A DNA stretch of 64,000 nt from Veillonella rogosae JCM 15642 (GCF_002959775.1 NZ_PPCX01000002.1:124001-188000), one strand, 5' to 3'. Numbered from the stretch's first letter, positions 8,754 through 17,161 are shown. The notes: generated from the sequence alone by a model not told the origin. Numbers and translations are program-made.

Positions 8754-8780
8754 AAGACTAACTTCGGTTAGTCTTTTTTT
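8754..8780 (+). terminator. Rho-independent terminator of the tRNA operon
   Basis: A nine-base-pair stem AAGACTAAC/GTTAGTCTT is closed by a stable UUCG tetraloop (8763-8766) and followed by a run of T. It starts three bases after the CCA end of tRNA-Leu. Confidence 0.93.
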
Positions 8781-8808
8781 CTTATTTGAATTAATAAAAA
8801 GTATTGCT

Positions 8809-9264
8809 ATGAATAATAAACCTAAACTATTGATTAGTGAATGCTTATGTGGTGTTCCTTGTCGCTATGATGGAAGAGATAATTATATAGAAGCACTTGA
8901 CCTTCTGAATGAGTATTATGAATTAGTACCTGTATGTCCTGAGGTATTGGGTGGTCTCGGCACGCCGAGAGATCCTGCTGAGCGCCAAGGAAATCGTATA
9001 TGCACTGCTGATGGGACAGATGTGACAACACAGTTTATTCGAGGTGCAGAGCTTACAGTTCGTATAGCTATTGAATGTAAATGTGAACAAGCTCTAATGA
9101 AGGCGAAAAGCCCTAGTTGTGGTTATAAGCGCATTTATGATGGCTCCTTTACTAGAACCTTAAAAGATGGTCATGGATGTACTGTAGAGGCTTTATTAAA
9201 GAAAAATATTAGAATTTATACGGAACATGATATAGATCTTTTGTTGGCACAAAAAAAGAGATGA
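8809..9264 (+). CDS. DUF523 family protein
   Basis: A 151-residue cytosolic protein of the DUF523 family, function not established. Conserved features are a Cys-rich start (ISECLCGVPCRYDG), the CPEVLGGLGTPRDPAER block and KSPSCGYKRIYDG. The recurrent Cys suggest a metal or redox role (inference). The start is ATG 8809. The frame stays open upstream through the tRNA cluster, but that part cannot be coding. No good Shine-Dalgarno is visible before 8809. The stop codon TGA lies inside the 8-bp target duplication of the insertion sequence, so insertion kept the protein intact but removed the normal 3' end of its transcript. Confidence 0.85.
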   Translation: MNNKPKLLISECLCGVPCRYDGRDNYIEALDLLNEYYELVPVCPEVLGGLGTPRDPAERQGNRICTADGTDVTTQFIRGAELTVRIAIECKCEQALMKAKSPSCGYKRIYDGSFTRTLKDGHGCTVEALLKKNIRIYTEHDIDLLLAQKKR

Positions 9265-9269
9265 GTTTA
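9262..9269. repeat. Left target-site duplication of the insertion sequence
   Basis: TGAGTTTA directly before the left inverted repeat, identical to 10527-10534. It includes the TGA stop codon of the DUF523 gene. Confidence 0.93.
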
Positions 9270-9295
9270 GGGTTATAGGACAAAAAGTGTTGCTA
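9270..9295. repeat. Left terminal inverted repeat
   Basis: 26 bases beginning GGGTTATAGGAC and ending GTGTTGCTA, the exact reverse complement of 10501-10526. Confidence 0.96.
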
Positions 9296-9297
9296 TT

Positions 9298-10416
9298 TTA
9301 GTCCCAAAGATTGGTAAATAGGCAATCATAATTATGCAAATCACTCCAAACAATAGCATCACCCCAAGTCGGAATAGAAGCTTCTAACCTAGATTGTTCA
9401 TGTATGGTATGATATATATCAGAAATACTCTTGTTGGTCGGCATAACCTTAAGTATTTCTGCATTAGAAAGCGGGTTTGGTGAGTGCATATAGCACCACC
9501 AGAACACCGCTTTTATTCGTCTTTCAATAGACATTCCTCTATGATTACGTAACATAGTGCGTAACTGAGCATTTACACCACCTTCTATACGATTATTAGT
9601 AGCTGGGCAGGTACATGTTAACGATGCATCTAAGTAAGTAAATAAACATCTTTTGTTAATCAATTTAACTAAGGAATTTTCTGCTTTTATAAGTCGTTCA
9701 TGTTTAGGTCGTATCGTACCATTTTCATCAACTGTTATTTCTGATAGGAATACCCTATGTCGTACTTTCCATGACATAACGTTTTGTACCCACTTCATAG
9801 CATGATCTTGCGTGTGTATTGTTAATAAATCCCTTGCAATTCCATATAACTCACAACCAGCAATCGTTTTAGGACGTATTGTTGTATAGCGTTTTACTTG
9901 TTGAAATGCATGAAATAAGCACCTTTGTAGTTTGGCTTTCGGCCAAACTTTTTTTAATGCCTTTTGAAAGCCGGTACCACCATCGGATATAACTACTATA
10001 GGTGATGAAATACGTCGTAATAAAGCCTCCCAAGCCTTAGAATGCTCATATCTACAAACATACCAGCCTAAGACATGCGTCTCATTACAACAGATTAAAA
10101 TACAAGCATTTCTAGCTAAATAAATACCATCAACAAATACCACACTACTTGATGATTCAACTTTTGGTGGTAATGGCCAAAGCTCCCAAAACTGTGATGT
10201 TTTTCTACGAAATGAACGTCCATCGCCAGCCATATCTAACTGTGTGTGTTTACCAAATAACCAATCCAAAAATATCTGTAAATTATTATTAGTTTTATTC
10301 ACTTTATTTGTGAATGAGCAAGAACATTGATTACAATACCAACGTTGAGAACCCGCACTTGTTTTACCATTTCTCTTACAGACGAAACCACAATTAGGGC
10401 ATCTGACTAGTTTCAT
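9298..10416 (-). CDS. IS256-family (IS1249-type) DDE transposase
   Basis: A 372-residue transposase. The N-terminus has a zinc-ribbon (CPNCG at 6-10, CNQC at 28-31), a DNA-binding element typical of the IS1249 branch. The catalytic triad is visible: Asp96 in VFVDGIYLA, Asp145 in VVISDGGTGF, and Glu278 in NNRIEGGVNAQ. The C/H motif CLFHAFQQVKRY falls between the second Asp and the Glu, as in IS256 members. No frameshift or internal stop is present, so the enzyme is probably functional. It reads toward the left end of the element. Confidence 0.94.
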   Translation of the reverse strand: MKLVRCPNCGFVCKRNGKTSAGSQRWYCNQCSCSFTNKVNKTNNNLQIFLDWLFGKHTQLDMAGDGRSFRRKTSQFWELWPLPPKVESSSSVVFVDGIYLARNACILICCNETHVLGWYVCRYEHSKAWEALLRRISSPIVVISDGGTGFQKALKKVWPKAKLQRCLFHAFQQVKRYTTIRPKTIAGCELYGIARDLLTIHTQDHAMKWVQNVMSWKVRHRVFLSEITVDENGTIRPKHERLIKAENSLVKLINKRCLFTYLDASLTCTCPATNNRIEGGVNAQLRTMLRNHRGMSIERRIKAVFWWCYMHSPNPLSNAEILKVMPTNKSISDIYHTIHEQSRLEASIPTWGDAIVWSDLHNYDCLFTNLWD

Positions 10417-10500
10417 AATTATACTCCTTCTAAAAAATATATCTCTTTAGAAAGATAAAACCTTTTTTGAGTCAGTAAAATCAAGGGGGTTCCGACTTTT

Positions 10501-10526
10501 TAGCAACACTTTTTGTCCTATAACCC
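10501..10526. repeat. Right terminal inverted repeat
   Basis: 26 bases beginning TAGCAACAC and ending CCTATAACCC, a perfect inverted match to 9270-9295. Confidence 0.96.
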
Positions 10527-10534
10527 TGAGTTTA
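10527..10534. repeat. Right target-site duplication of the insertion sequence
   Basis: TGAGTTTA directly after the right inverted repeat, identical to 9262-9269. Confidence 0.93.
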
Positions 10535-10550
10535 ACTCATCTCTTTTTCT
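10527..10550. terminator. Remnant right half of a terminator split by the insertion sequence
   Basis: AACTCATCTCTTTTT at 10533-10547 is the 3' arm and T-run of a hairpin whose 5' arm (AAAAAGAGATGAGTT) now lies before the element at 9253-9267. Only a five-pair stem GAGTT/AACTC can still form on this side because of the target duplication. The original structure served the DUF523 gene and, on the other strand, the phosphoethanolamine transferase gene. The rest of the gap up to 10634 holds nothing else I can identify. Confidence 0.7.
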
Positions 10551-10634
10551 TTTATTAAGTTAACCTTTATTGTTAATACATAGTATGTTATAGGGCATTA
10601 TTTTTGAAACATTAACTATAGGTATGTACTACTG

Positions 10635-12467
10635 TTATTTACCAGCATTAACAGGATCATTAATTAGTGGCTGTTCACCAAGTAATGTAGTTAAGTTATG
10701 TAAATTGAATCGATATGACGCATTACTGAAGTCTCGCGTAGCATCGTAACGATAGTTAGGTGCTTGCATGAGACCTACTAATGTGTCATATAGCAGATCA
10801 TTCGTAAAGAATTGATGCTCGTGTTTAGTCAGCACATCTGCCGTTTGTGGATAGGCTGTACGATATTGTGGAGATAAGTATACCCAGAATGGAATATGTG
10901 TCATAACAAAGTCGAATGTATCAGGATTGTGAGACTTATCTAAGCTTTCACCGTGATCGGAGAAGTATACCATAGCTTGTAAATTCAATTTATCTTTACC
11001 ATAGGTGTAAATTTGTTGTAATAACCAGTCTGTATATAACTGACTATTTGCATATGCTTCTTGGCCGTCAGGATATGGACCTTGTTTCCATTTACTAAAT
11101 TCATGAGGGTAACGGTCATTGTAATAAATATGACTACCCATAATATGAATAACAATAAAGTTATTTTTGGTAGGGTCTACAGTTTCTAATAATGGCAATA
11201 GTGCTTCGTCATAGCGATCGGAGAACGCATAAGACTCATGAGACCATTTTGTAGTGTCTGCAGTTTTAGCCATCAACGAAATAGCTGTATCATATTCACC
11301 GAATACACCTTGGTTGCTAAACCAAGAAGTTGTGTAACCCGCTTTTTTGGCTACATCTAAGATGTTTGCTGAATCAAGGAATGGTCTATCGTCGTACTGG
11401 TTTCGTTCAGATAGAGCACGCTCTAAAGTTGGTACTGTTTGTACATAAGAGGAATAGGCGTTATCAAAGAATATAAAATCTTTATTGTCTGCACGCATAT
11501 TTCCTTGCCATGGTGTATCATCATAAGGGAAGTTCGGATTATATACTTTCATATAATCACGAGAGCTAGATTCACCGATGACGAGAATAATAGTTCCCGG
11601 TGCTTTCTGGGCAGCTGTTTCTTTAGTATCTAAGTTAAAGGAATCAAATACTATATGATGGTTATCATTATATTGCTGCATTTGTTTTACATAATCACCA
11701 GCAGCAATCCAGTTGGCTACGATACATGTTTGAGGGAATAAGAAGAACGGTACATATACAAGAAAGGCTACGATAGAAGCGATGAGCATAGCAGATCGCA
11801 TAGGGCGTGTAGTATTTAAATTAACTACCGCTTTCATACCTAAATTAGACCAGTATAATAAATATGTCCACAATACAAGACCAACACCTACTGCAATTAG
11901 ACCAGGAATACCAGCTGCATTTTTTAAGAAACCAAATGCCTCTTCTGGATTAGTCATATAGACTGCTAATAGACTAGCTGGTGTTAAACAGTGCCATGTA
12001 GTCATGTAATAGCCAATTTGTAAGAATGGGATGAGGCTAAGAATCATGGAAATGATAGCCATGATTAAGGATGTTGTTTTATGGAAGCGATTCGTTTGAT
12101 TGAGTAAAAACTGAATGCCCGATAAACCCATAAAAATCAATAAACCAAATAAGAAATCATTGGCAAATTCATAGAAGTACAATGGTTTTACATAAGACCA
12201 GTGAAATAGAAGTGGGAAGGTAAGAGCCCATAAGATACCTACCAATCCATATCCTAAAAATGGTCTATGAAAAACGGTGCAGCCCATAAAATATTGAAAT
12301 AAGAATGTGCCAACAATGGTGGGCACCGCTAAAATTGTAATATCCTCTACATCTAAGCCTAGTGTAATGGGTTCATAAATTAAAAATAGAATGATATATA
12401 AAACAATACCTATAATACCAAAGCGAAAAATGGGGTTACGCCCAATTTGCCTTAAACTAGATGACAT
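10635..12467 (-). CDS. Phosphoethanolamine transferase (EptA/CptA-type sulfatase-fold membrane enzyme)
   Basis: These inner-membrane enzymes transfer phosphoethanolamine from phosphatidylethanolamine to lipid A, LPS core or other glycans, with the catalytic domain on the outer side. The 610 residues have about five hydrophobic segments in the first 250, then an alkaline-phosphatase-fold domain. Metal-site motifs are visible: VIGESSSRDYMKVY, HIMGSHIYYNDRYP and YFSDHGESLDKSHNPD. The nucleophile is probably a Thr in VQTVPTLERAL. I chose the start at 12467 because AGAGAGG lies seven bases before it. An upstream GTG lacks a site. Such an enzyme implies an outer membrane with LPS. Which acceptor it modifies cannot be told. 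Confidence 0.9.
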   Translation of the reverse strand: MSSSLRQIGRNPIFRFGIIGIVLYIILFLIYEPITLGLDVEDITILAVPTIVGTFLFQYFMGCTVFHRPFLGYGLVGILWALTFPLLFHWSYVKPLYFYEFANDFLFGLLIFMGLSGIQFLLNQTNRFHKTTSLIMAIISMILSLIPFLQIGYYMTTWHCLTPASLLAVYMTNPEEAFGFLKNAAGIPGLIAVGVGLVLWTYLLYWSNLGMKAVVNLNTTRPMRSAMLIASIVAFLVYVPFFLFPQTCIVANWIAAGDYVKQMQQYNDNHHIVFDSFNLDTKETAAQKAPGTIILVIGESSSRDYMKVYNPNFPYDDTPWQGNMRADNKDFIFFDNAYSSYVQTVPTLERALSERNQYDDRPFLDSANILDVAKKAGYTTSWFSNQGVFGEYDTAISLMAKTADTTKWSHESYAFSDRYDEALLPLLETVDPTKNNFIVIHIMGSHIYYNDRYPHEFSKWKQGPYPDGQEAYANSQLYTDWLLQQIYTYGKDKLNLQAMVYFSDHGESLDKSHNPDTFDFVMTHIPFWVYLSPQYRTAYPQTADVLTKHEHQFFTNDLLYDTLVGLMQAPNYRYDATRDFSNASYRFNLHNLTTLLGEQPLINDPVNAGK

Positions 12468-12501
12468 AATAAAGCCTCTCTTAAAGGAACACACAATAAT
12501 A

Positions 12502-12539
12502 TATCTTTATAATATATAATAATTATATTATTAAAGATA
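12502..12539. repeat. AT-rich imperfect inverted repeat upstream of the phosphoethanolamine transferase gene
   Basis: TATCTTTATAATATA (12502-12516) and TATATTATTAAAGATA (12524-12539) are inverted copies differing by one base insertion. It sits 35 bases upstream of the minus-strand start, between the divergent genes, and could be a regulator site or only AT-rich promoter DNA. Confidence 0.35.
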
Positions 12540-12566
12540 GCAGATGAATATAAAAAAAACAATTAT

Positions 12567-12596
12567 TTGAAAGTACTACTATAAATGCTTTATAAT
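12567..12596 (+). promoter_or_regulatory. Sigma-A promoter of the scpA operon
   Basis: TTGAAA at 12567-12572 and TATAAT at 12591-12596 with an 18-base spacer. The predicted start is about 30 bases before the scpA ATG. Confidence 0.7.
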
Positions 12597-12634
12597 TATA
12601 TAGTTAAAGTATATCTTTCTAAGGATTGGGGTTT

Positions 12635-13360
12635 ATGGGAGATTATAATTATAAGTTGGACGTCTTTGAAGGTCCCCTTGATTTGCTGCTGCATCTCATT
12701 GAAAAACATAAAATAGAAATCACCGATATTCCTATCGTTGAAATAACGAGTCAATACTTGGAGTATCTAGATAACTGGAACCATTTTGATATTCACTATA
12801 GTAGTGAATTTCTTGTTATGGCTTCCACCTTATTACAAATCAAATCGCGTATGCTATTGCCTAAGGCTGAACCTGAGCCAGAGGATGCAGAAGATCCACG
12901 GGATGAGTTAGTAGCTAAATTAGTTGAGTTTAAAAAGATTAAAGATTTTACATCTCTATTGATGGAGCGAACAGCCGTATCGGCAAATGTTTTTAGTCGT
13001 CCTGAAGAAACGAGTGTTCTCGGTTTAGATAATGTATATAATCTAGAGCTTTCACAGCTATATCAAATCTTCTACCAAACCTTAAAACGGGCTAAAGAAT
13101 TGCCTGAAGAGGAACCTATTCGAGAGGTTAAGGTAGAAAAAGATACGTACAGTTTAGAGGATATGATTCTATCCTTGTCGAGTCGTATACGTCGTGGTGA
13201 AAGTTTACACTTTAGGGAGTTATTAGTAGCTATAGAAACCAAAAGTGGTATGGTAACAATCTTTATGGCTGTTCTTGAATTGTTAAAGCAGCAAGTAATG
13301 GACATGCGCTACGAAGATGATGATATTATATTCACTGCTGCTTTAGATGGAGCCGTGTAG
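12635..13360 (+). CDS. scpA: Segregation and condensation protein A (kleisin)
   Basis: ScpA is the kleisin that bridges the SMC heads in the bacterial condensin, with ScpB. The 241 residues match the family. Seen: the N-terminal SMC-neck-binding motif KLDVFEGPLDLLLHLIEKHKI, the YLVMASTLLQIKSRMLLP-like segment (FLVMASTLLQIKSRMLLP), and a C-terminal winged helix that contacts the SMC head (FRELLVAIETKSGMVTIFMA). I chose ATG 12635. A TTG three codons earlier overlaps the AAGGAT ribosome site. scpB follows 12 bases downstream; smc is not in this window. Confidence 0.96.
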   Translation: MGDYNYKLDVFEGPLDLLLHLIEKHKIEITDIPIVEITSQYLEYLDNWNHFDIHYSSEFLVMASTLLQIKSRMLLPKAEPEPEDAEDPRDELVAKLVEFKKIKDFTSLLMERTAVSANVFSRPEETSVLGLDNVYNLELSQLYQIFYQTLKRAKELPEEEPIREVKVEKDTYSLEDMILSLSSRIRRGESLHFRELLVAIETKSGMVTIFMAVLELLKQQVMDMRYEDDDIIFTAALDGAV

Positions 13361-13372
13361 AAAGGGGACTAT

Positions 13373-13882
13373 ATGAGCTTACCAACAATGCATTTAGAGG
13401 CTGTTTTGTTTGCAGCGGCAAAACCTATATCAATCGATATGTTAGAAGAGGTGTTCGGTCTTTCACGAGACGAAATACAAGCCTATATAAATGAATTAAA
13501 ACGGGAGTTAGAAGATCAACATCGAGGTATTCGACTTCGTATATCTGGGGCTGGTGTCGAATTAGTCAGTGCTATGGAAAGTGCTGATTATGTGGGACAT
13601 ATCCGCAAGCGAGAAGATAAGCTATCTAATGCGGCTATGGAAACACTGGCAGTTATTGCTTATAAGCAACCAATTACTAAAGCTGAAATTGAAGAAGTAC
13701 GCGGTGTAAATAGTGATAAAATTATAAAACAATTGCTTACTAGATCTCTTATAGCTGAGTTAGGCCATAAAGATACTGTAGGCAGACCTATTCTATATGG
13801 TACGACTGATGAATTTTTAAGAAGTGCTGGTGTAGAATCGATAGAAGCTTTACATCAAGAAGTTTCGGAAGCAGAAGGATAA
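13373..13882 (+). CDS. scpB: Segregation and condensation protein B
   Basis: ScpB dimers bind the central linker of ScpA and complete the SMC-ScpAB condensin. The 169 residues hold two winged-helix domains, the usual layout. The most conserved region is visible in the second domain: LSNAAMETLAVIAYKQPITKAEIEEVRGVNSDKI, here quoted in parts as METLAVIAYKQPITK and EIEEVRGVNSDK, followed by GRPILYGTTDEFL. AAAGGGGA lies before the start. rluB begins one base after the stop, the standard scpA-scpB-rluB order. Confidence 0.96.
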   Translation: MSLPTMHLEAVLFAAAKPISIDMLEEVFGLSRDEIQAYINELKRELEDQHRGIRLRISGAGVELVSAMESADYVGHIRKREDKLSNAAMETLAVIAYKQPITKAEIEEVRGVNSDKIIKQLLTRSLIAELGHKDTVGRPILYGTTDEFLRSAGVESIEALHQEVSEAEG

Positions 13883-13883
13883 T

Positions 13884-14612
13884 ATGGAACGATTACAAAA
13901 ATATATTGCTAGTTGTGGTGTTGCATCACGACGTAAAGCAGAAGAGCTAATTACAGAGGGTAAGGTACAGGTAAATGGCCGAAAGGTTACAGAGCTTGGC
14001 ATTAAAATTAACCCTCAAAAAGATAAGGTTAAGGTTAATGGCCAATTATTGGCTCAGGAAAAGCCTGTATATTATTTATTAAATAAACCAAAAGGTGTCA
14101 TTACATCTGTATCTGATCCTCAAGGTCGAGAAACTGTTTTAGATTATATTAAAAATGAATCTAAACGCATTTATCCTGTGGGACGTCTCGACTTATATAC
14201 AGAAGGTTTATTACTACTTACTAATGATGGTGAGTTAGCACAAAACTTAACACATCCCTCTAAAGGTGTGGAAAAAACTTATGAAGTGCGTATAAAAGGT
14301 CGCGTTCGCGATGAAGACTTACAAGTTATAGCTAATGGGGTGAAACTTGAAGATGGTATGACTGCACCTGCTACAATTGTAGATTTAGGTTTTGATGATC
14401 ATAACGGTGTACATGAAGTAGAAATCACTATCCATGAAGGTCGTAATCGACAAGTTCGCCGTATGTTTGAACACTTTGGGTACCGCATTCATAACTTAAA
14501 ACGTATTGCCTATGCTGGTCTTACCTTGGGCGGTGTTAAACGCGGTGCTTCTCGTCAGCTTACAATTCGTGAAGTAAAAGCTCTAAAAGCGTTAGGAACA
14601 GGTAAGAAATGA
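13884..14612 (+). CDS. rluB: Ribosomal large-subunit pseudouridine synthase RluB family
   Basis: This enzyme family isomerises uridine in helix 89 region of 23S rRNA (position 2605 in E. coli numbering) or a nearby site. The 242 residues begin with an S4 RNA-binding domain (RLQKYIASCGVASRRKAEELI). The catalytic domain follows, with the Asp nucleophile in PVGRLDLYTEGLLLLTNDG and the closing motif EGRNRQVRRMFEHFG. Exact target specificity within the RluB/E/F group is inferred from the scpAB neighbourhood. It overlaps the next gene by four bases (ATGA). Confidence 0.94.
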   Translation: MERLQKYIASCGVASRRKAEELITEGKVQVNGRKVTELGIKINPQKDKVKVNGQLLAQEKPVYYLLNKPKGVITSVSDPQGRETVLDYIKNESKRIYPVGRLDLYTEGLLLLTNDGELAQNLTHPSKGVEKTYEVRIKGRVRDEDLQVIANGVKLEDGMTAPATIVDLGFDDHNGVHEVEITIHEGRNRQVRRMFEHFGYRIHNLKRIAYAGLTLGGVKRGASRQLTIREVKALKALGTGKK

Positions 14613-15856
14613 AACAAATCATAGTCATTGGTGGCGGTGCAGCAGGCTTAATGGCAGCTGTTATAGCTGGCCGTGAAGGAGCACGTGTCATCTTATTAGA
14701 AAAAATGAATATGGTTGGTAAGAAAATGGGCATTACCGGTAAAGGTCGCTGTAACATTACAAATAGTGCGGATATGGCTGAGTTTATTAAAAATACACCT
14801 GGTAATGGCAAGTTCTTATATGGTGCCTATGAACGTTTCAGCAATGAGGACCTTCTAGATTTACTGCATGGTTGGGGATTGAAAACCAAGGTTGAACGAG
14901 GGGGCCGTGTGTTCCCAGAATCCGACTCAGCTTTAGAGGTACGCAATACGTTCATGAAAATCCTTAAAAAGTATAATGTTCAAGTTCATTTGAATGAACC
15001 TGTTACATCTATTACGGTAAAGGATAATCGCGTAGTAGGCGTTACAACAGATAAGGAACAATATGCTTGTGATGCTGCCATCATTTGTACAGGCGGTGCA
15101 TCATATCCATTAACAGGTTCAACTGGTGATGGTTATGCTTTAGCTGAAAAAGTGGGACATACGATCACTGATATTCGTCCATCTTTGGTACCTATCGTTA
15201 CAAACGAAGCATGGGTAAAAGACATTATGGGGCTTAGTCTTCGTAATGTTGAAGTGTCTGTAGTTTCTAAGAATAAAGTACAGGCTAAACAATTTGGGGA
15301 AATGATGTTTACTCATTTTGGTCTTACGGGCCCTACGATTTTGTCTTTGAGTCACACAGTAGGCAAGTTGCTACGTAAGAAGAACCCTCAAATTACAATT
15401 GAAATCAATCTTAAGCCTGCTTTGACTGCTGAGGTATTGGATAAACGCTTACAAAAGGACTTTGATTTATATTCTAAAAAACAATTAGCTAATGGTATGA
15501 AAGACTTACTTCCAGTAAATCTCATTCCTATAGTTATTAAGCTTGCTGAATTAGATCCAGCTAAACCGATTAATCAGATTACAAAGGAAGAGCGTTTACG
15601 CTTGTGTCATGTATTACAACATATGACGTTAACTGTTAAGGAATTGCGACCTGTAGCTGAAGCCATCGTTACAGCTGGTGGTATTTCTTTAAAAGAATTT
15701 AATCCTAAAACTATGGAATCCAAGTTAATTAGTGGTTTATATGGCGCTGGTGAAGTATTGGATATCGATGCTTTCACAGGAGGCTATAATCTACAAGCTG
15801 CCTTTTCCACAGGCTATGTGGCGGCAATGCATGCCGTACACGGTGATGAAGAATAG
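14609..15856 (+). CDS. BaiN/HI0933-type NAD(P)/FAD-dependent oxidoreductase
   Basis: A 415-residue flavoprotein of the HI0933/YhiN family. The FAD-binding dinucleotide fold is at the N-terminus (IGGGAAGLMAAVIAGREGA), followed by the family signature MGITGKGRCNITNSA, GGASYPLTGSTGDGY in the middle, and the C-terminal FAD contact LYGAGEVLDIDAFTGGYNLQ. The physiological substrate is not established for most members; BaiN in Clostridium acts in bile-acid metabolism, but that cannot be extended here. It is translationally coupled to rluB and lies nine bases before cmk. Confidence 0.9.
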   Translation: MKQIIVIGGGAAGLMAAVIAGREGARVILLEKMNMVGKKMGITGKGRCNITNSADMAEFIKNTPGNGKFLYGAYERFSNEDLLDLLHGWGLKTKVERGGRVFPESDSALEVRNTFMKILKKYNVQVHLNEPVTSITVKDNRVVGVTTDKEQYACDAAIICTGGASYPLTGSTGDGYALAEKVGHTITDIRPSLVPIVTNEAWVKDIMGLSLRNVEVSVVSKNKVQAKQFGEMMFTHFGLTGPTILSLSHTVGKLLRKKNPQITIEINLKPALTAEVLDKRLQKDFDLYSKKQLANGMKDLLPVNLIPIVIKLAELDPAKPINQITKEERLRLCHVLQHMTLTVKELRPVAEAIVTAGGISLKEFNPKTMESKLISGLYGAGEVLDIDAFTGGYNLQAAFSTGYVAAMHAVHGDEE

Positions 15857-15864
15857 AGGTTATT

Positions 15865-16548
15865 ATGAACACTAAAAAAATTGCCATTGCTATTGATGGT
15901 CCTGCAGGGGCTGGTAAAAGTAGTATTTCTAAAGTAGTGGCTAATGAATTAGGGTATTTATATATTGATACAGGTGCCATGTACCGAGGTGTAACATGGG
16001 CTGTTCTAGATAGTAAAATCGATGTTAATGACCAAGAAGCTGTAGAAGCTTTATTGCCATCATTAAATTTAACATTAGAGCCTACTGCAACAGCATGTAA
16101 AGTTTTTGTTAAAGGTAAAGATGTAACATCATTAATACGACAACAACAAATCAATGAAAATGTATCTAAGATTGCTTCTTATAAAGGGGTTCGACAATAC
16201 TTGGTAGAACGTCAACAAGCAATGGCTGCTGTTGGTGGTGTTATTCTGGATGGTCGAGATATCGGCTCTGTTGTATTGCCTGATGCAGAGTTAAAAATAT
16301 ATTTAACTGCTTCTGTGGATGCTCGTGCTAAACGGAGATGGCTAGAAGTACAAGGTACACCAAATGAGCAGACTTTAGATGAAATTAAAAAGAATGTTGA
16401 AAGTCGCGATGAAATGGATAAGAATCGAGAGGAATCTCCTCTAGTATGTGTCGACGATGCAGTAGTAGTAGATTCTAGCGATATGGATTTCGACGAAACT
16501 GTGGCTTATATGTTGAAGTTAATACAGGAGACAATCAATCATGAATAA
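15865..16548 (+). CDS. cmk: Cytidylate kinase
   Basis: Cmk phosphorylates CMP and dCMP using ATP, feeding CTP and dCTP pools. The 227 residues start with the P-loop IDGPAGAGKSSISK, followed by YIDTGAMYRGVTWA, the nucleotide-binding GVILDGRDIGSVVLPDA and the lid-like SRDEMDKNREESPL. All are family hallmarks. The gene overlaps plsC by eight bases, forming the common cmk-plsC-ispH-rpsA block of Clostridia and Negativicutes. Confidence 0.97.
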   Translation: MNTKKIAIAIDGPAGAGKSSISKVVANELGYLYIDTGAMYRGVTWAVLDSKIDVNDQEAVEALLPSLNLTLEPTATACKVFVKGKDVTSLIRQQQINENVSKIASYKGVRQYLVERQQAMAAVGGVILDGRDIGSVVLPDAELKIYLTASVDARAKRRWLEVQGTPNEQTLDEIKKNVESRDEMDKNREESPLVCVDDAVVVDSSDMDFDETVAYMLKLIQETINHE

Positions 16549-17161
16549 ATTTTCTACCTGGTTATGGCGCACCGCTTTCTGGCTCCGCTATAAGGTTGGG
16601 TATGGATTGAAAGTATATGGACGGGATAATTTCCCTATGGAAGGTCCTGTTATCGTAGTACCAAATCACTTAAGTAATAATGATCCACCTATCTGTGGCT
16701 ATGCCTTACCTAGACATGTACATTTCATGGCAAAACAAGAATTGTTTGTGAATCCTATTTCTCGTTTTATTTGTACTTGGCTTGGTGCATTCCCATTAAA
16801 TCGAGGTGCTATCGATAAAGTTGCTATCCGACATGCTATGGGGCTGCTCAAAGATAACAAGGTATTAGGTATCTTTGCGGAAGGTAATCGTCAAAAAAGT
16901 GGTAAACTTGGTAAATTCCACGATGGAGCAGCATCAATTGCGCTAAGAACAGGGGTTAGTATTGTACCTGTCGCTATTATTGGCTCTTATAATATGGAGC
17001 GTGATAAGGTAGCTTGTATTATTGGGAAACCTATACCTGTAGAAAAGGAAAAGGCTACCCCAGAAGCAATCAAAAAAGTAAATGATCAAGTTAAAGGTGA
17101 AATCCAACGAATGATTGATTCTTATCATGAAAATCGTGTAGAGGAGACTTTATGGAAATAA
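16541..17161 (+). CDS. plsC: 1-acylglycerol-3-phosphate O-acyltransferase
   Basis: PlsC acylates lysophosphatidate to phosphatidate at the membrane. The 206 residues carry the acyltransferase HX4D box (VPNHLSNNDPP), the substrate-binding FAEGNRQKSGKLGKFHDGA motif and the later IVPVAIIGSYNM block. The N-terminus has a short membrane-associating segment. The GGAGA site lies inside cmk. It overlaps ispH by ten bases. Together with plsY and gpsA downstream it covers much of early phospholipid synthesis. Confidence 0.94.
   Translation: MNKFSTWLWRTAFWLRYKVGYGLKVYGRDNFPMEGPVIVVPNHLSNNDPPICGYALPRHVHFMAKQELFVNPISRFICTWLGAFPLNRGAIDKVAIRHAMGLLKDNKVLGIFAEGNRQKSGKLGKFHDGAASIALRTGVSIVPVAIIGSYNMERDKVACIIGKPIPVEKEKATPEAIKKVNDQVKGEIQRMIDSYHENRVEETLWK

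Larger units (their letters stand above)
9270..10526 (-). mobile_element. Complete IS256-family insertion sequence, IS1249-like (1257 bp)
   Basis: A full insertion sequence bounded by perfect 26-bp inverted repeats (9270-9295 and 10501-10526) and flanked by the 8-bp direct repeat TGAGTTTA. It carries one transposase gene on the minus strand with intact catalytic residues, so it looks recently inserted and possibly active. The 8-bp duplication suits the IS256 family. The pre-insertion sequence can be rebuilt by removing 9270-10534. It gives a perfect hairpin, GAGATGAGTT-T-AACTCATCTC, between A and T runs, i.e. a bidirectional terminator. Confidence 0.95.

Noticed and set aside
10690-12480. Plus-strand open frame around 11439-11633 opposite the phosphoethanolamine transferase gene
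   Set aside because: No ribosome site or recognisable protein, and it is fully antisense to a well-supported gene.
12468-12494. Nine-codon N-terminal extension of the phosphoethanolamine transferase from a GTG
   Set aside because: The AGAGAGG ribosome site falls within this extension and points to the ATG at 12467.
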